A stretch of DNA of 64,000 bases from assembly GCA_910580195.1 (NCBI GenBank), contig CAJTWA010000015.1, forward strand, positions 1 through 64,000. Reading direction: 5' to 3'. The notes beneath the pieces are model-generated. The model saw only the letters and a program-made list of their open reading frames with translations, was not told where the DNA came from and did no database searches. A program made the position numbers and the translations under genes. This document shows, piece by piece, positions 63,254 to 64,000 of the stretch (the first letter of the stretch is position 1; every line of letters begins with the position of its first letter). This stretch comes from an uncultured Lachnospiraceae bacterium (GTDB lineage Bacteria > Bacillota > Clostridia > Lachnospirales > Lachnospiraceae).

Positions 63254-63394
63254 TTAATCATCCTCAAGCATTGACCGGAAGATATCCCTTACTTTTTGAA
63301 GTTCTTCATTGTCAGGCGATTTCTTAGCTGCCTTTTCAAGAAGTTCCAAAGCGAGCCGGATAAACCCTTGGAATTGCTTATTTGTCATTCCCAT
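63254..63394 (-). CDS. Small helical protein of unknown function
   Basis: 46 residues: MGMTNKQFQGFIRLALELLE, KAAKKSPDNEELQKVRDIFR, SMLEDD. It should form two amphipathic helices. An AGGTGG site lies 6 bases before the first ATG. I recall similar short proteins (TNKQFQGF...) in mobile regions of gut clostridia, function unknown. Confidence 0.7.
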   Translation of the reverse strand: MGMTNKQFQGFIRLALELLEKAAKKSPDNEELQKVRDIFRSMLEDD

Positions 63395-63528
63395 ATTTAC
63401 CACCTGCTTTCCATGAGCCATTTTTAGGTTCGTTTCATTGTACAGATTGTTATGCTTCCATCATAACAAATTTTCTGGAACGCGTAAAGTTTTAATTTCA
63501 GGCATCCTTACAAGGCCTTGGTGCATTT

Positions 63529-64000
63529 TTATCCCTTACTTACAAACACAGGCAGCACCGCCTGTTTCTTACGCACCATCCAATAGCAAACCATATGCAC
63601 CGCCCCCGTCAGCACCCATGAAACAGGATAGGAAAGATACAGCGCCCACAAGCTGCGGTGCCCTTGGAAGACCGTGAAAATCCATAGGATACGGAACCCG
63701 CAGGCCCCAAGCAGCGACACCACCATAGGCATTACCGCATACCCAAGCCCCCGCAGTTCCCCCACCAGCACGTCCATAATCCCGCACAGGCAGTAGGTGG
63801 TGCAGATCACAGACAGGCGCAGGAGCCCTACCTCAATGACCTTCGGGTCGGAAGAGTAAATCCCAAGGAGCCAGCTCCCGGACAAGTACGCAGCCCAGCC
63901 CATCCCAAGGCCTACCCCTGTTACCATGGCAAGGCACTCCGCCAGCACTTTCCCTATCCGCTTGTAATTCCCTGCCCCAAAGTTCTGGCTGGTAAAACTT
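63529..64000 (-). CDS. MATE-family efflux protein, 3' part
   Basis: The C-terminal half of a multidrug and toxin extrusion transporter, running off the right edge of the window. The frame at the edge reads SFTSQNFGAGNYKRIGKVL, the conserved QN-GAG motif of the second half. Hydrophobic segments follow (GVGLGMGWAAYLSGSWLLGI, LGACGFRILWIFTVF, YPVSWVLTGAVHMVCYWMV). At least 157 codons are present of the usual 440-460. It should export organic cations using a sodium or proton gradient. Confidence 0.85.
   Translation of the reverse strand, partial: SFTSQNFGAGNYKRIGKVLAECLAMVTGVGLGMGWAAYLSGSWLLGIYSSDPKVIEVGLLRLSVICTTYCLCGIMDVLVGELRGLGYAVMPMVVSLLGACGFRILWIFTVFQGHRSLWALYLSYPVSWVLTGAVHMVCYWMVRKKQAVLPVFVSKG

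Overview
The window looks like a chromosomal segment of a spore-forming, Gram-positive clostridium, most likely family Lachnospiraceae. Three things point there: spoIVB and spoIIM; the conserved clostridial gene strings nusB-xseA-xseB-ispA-dxs-tlyA-nadK-argR-recN-spoIVB and recA-recX-rny; and Gram-positive signals such as an SOS box of the CGAAC-N4-GTTCG type and SigA-like promoters. This placement rests on gene order and protein character, not on a search. Most genes lie on the minus strand.

Layout. 1-2.7 kb: a repeat island around a small Ser/Thr kinase, holding three copies of one structured palindromic repeat (one interrupted) and two copies of a second. 2.7-6.6 kb: plsY, der, a DUF512 radical-SAM-like gene and a tiny membrane protein. 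6.6-8.5 kb: an XRE regulator, a small hydrolase and a decayed HAD gene. 8.5-13.1 kb: a trehalose module (treR divergent from treB-treC) with visible operators and both promoters. 13.1-15.3 kb: a dead ABC ATPase gene, then a cation-diffusion transporter under a NiCo (cobalt/nickel) riboswitch. 15.5-26.5 kb: the spoIVB to nusB and Asp23 string, with an in-frame 54-bp tandem repeat inside dxs. 26.8-34.7 kb: Uma2 nuclease, RelBE-type toxin-antitoxin pair, ligA-metA, a pseudouridine synthase, an unknown helical protein, an SH3 lipoprotein and tRNA-Arg(CCG). 34.7-38.4 kb: aromatic pathway genes aroK, aroD, aroE, aroF. 38.4-45.6 kb: xerD, spoIIM, a Nudix hydrolase, rny, recX, recA, trxA. 45.9-52.7 kb: a short KdpD-like kinase with KdpE, a polysaccharide deacetylase, prfC and pepF. 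52.7-64 kb: an accessory region with a PIN toxin gene split by a small mobile repeat, deleted gene remnants, a short hairpin-linked ORF family, an ABC transporter, a CPBP protease, an AgrC/LytTR two-component pair and the 3' part of a MATE gene.

The most interesting material is the repeats. Family 1 (about 180 bp, three full copies plus one interrupted) and family 2 (about 160 bp, three copies) each keep a conserved core, while their terminal arms differ between copies and stay perfectly self-complementary. Several internal stems also change in a compensating way. This is what selection on folding, or hairpin-templated copying, would leave. One family 2 copy, flanked by a TA duplication, splits the PIN toxin gene so that the reading frame can be restored exactly by removing it. 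Another family 2 copy sits inside a family 1 copy.
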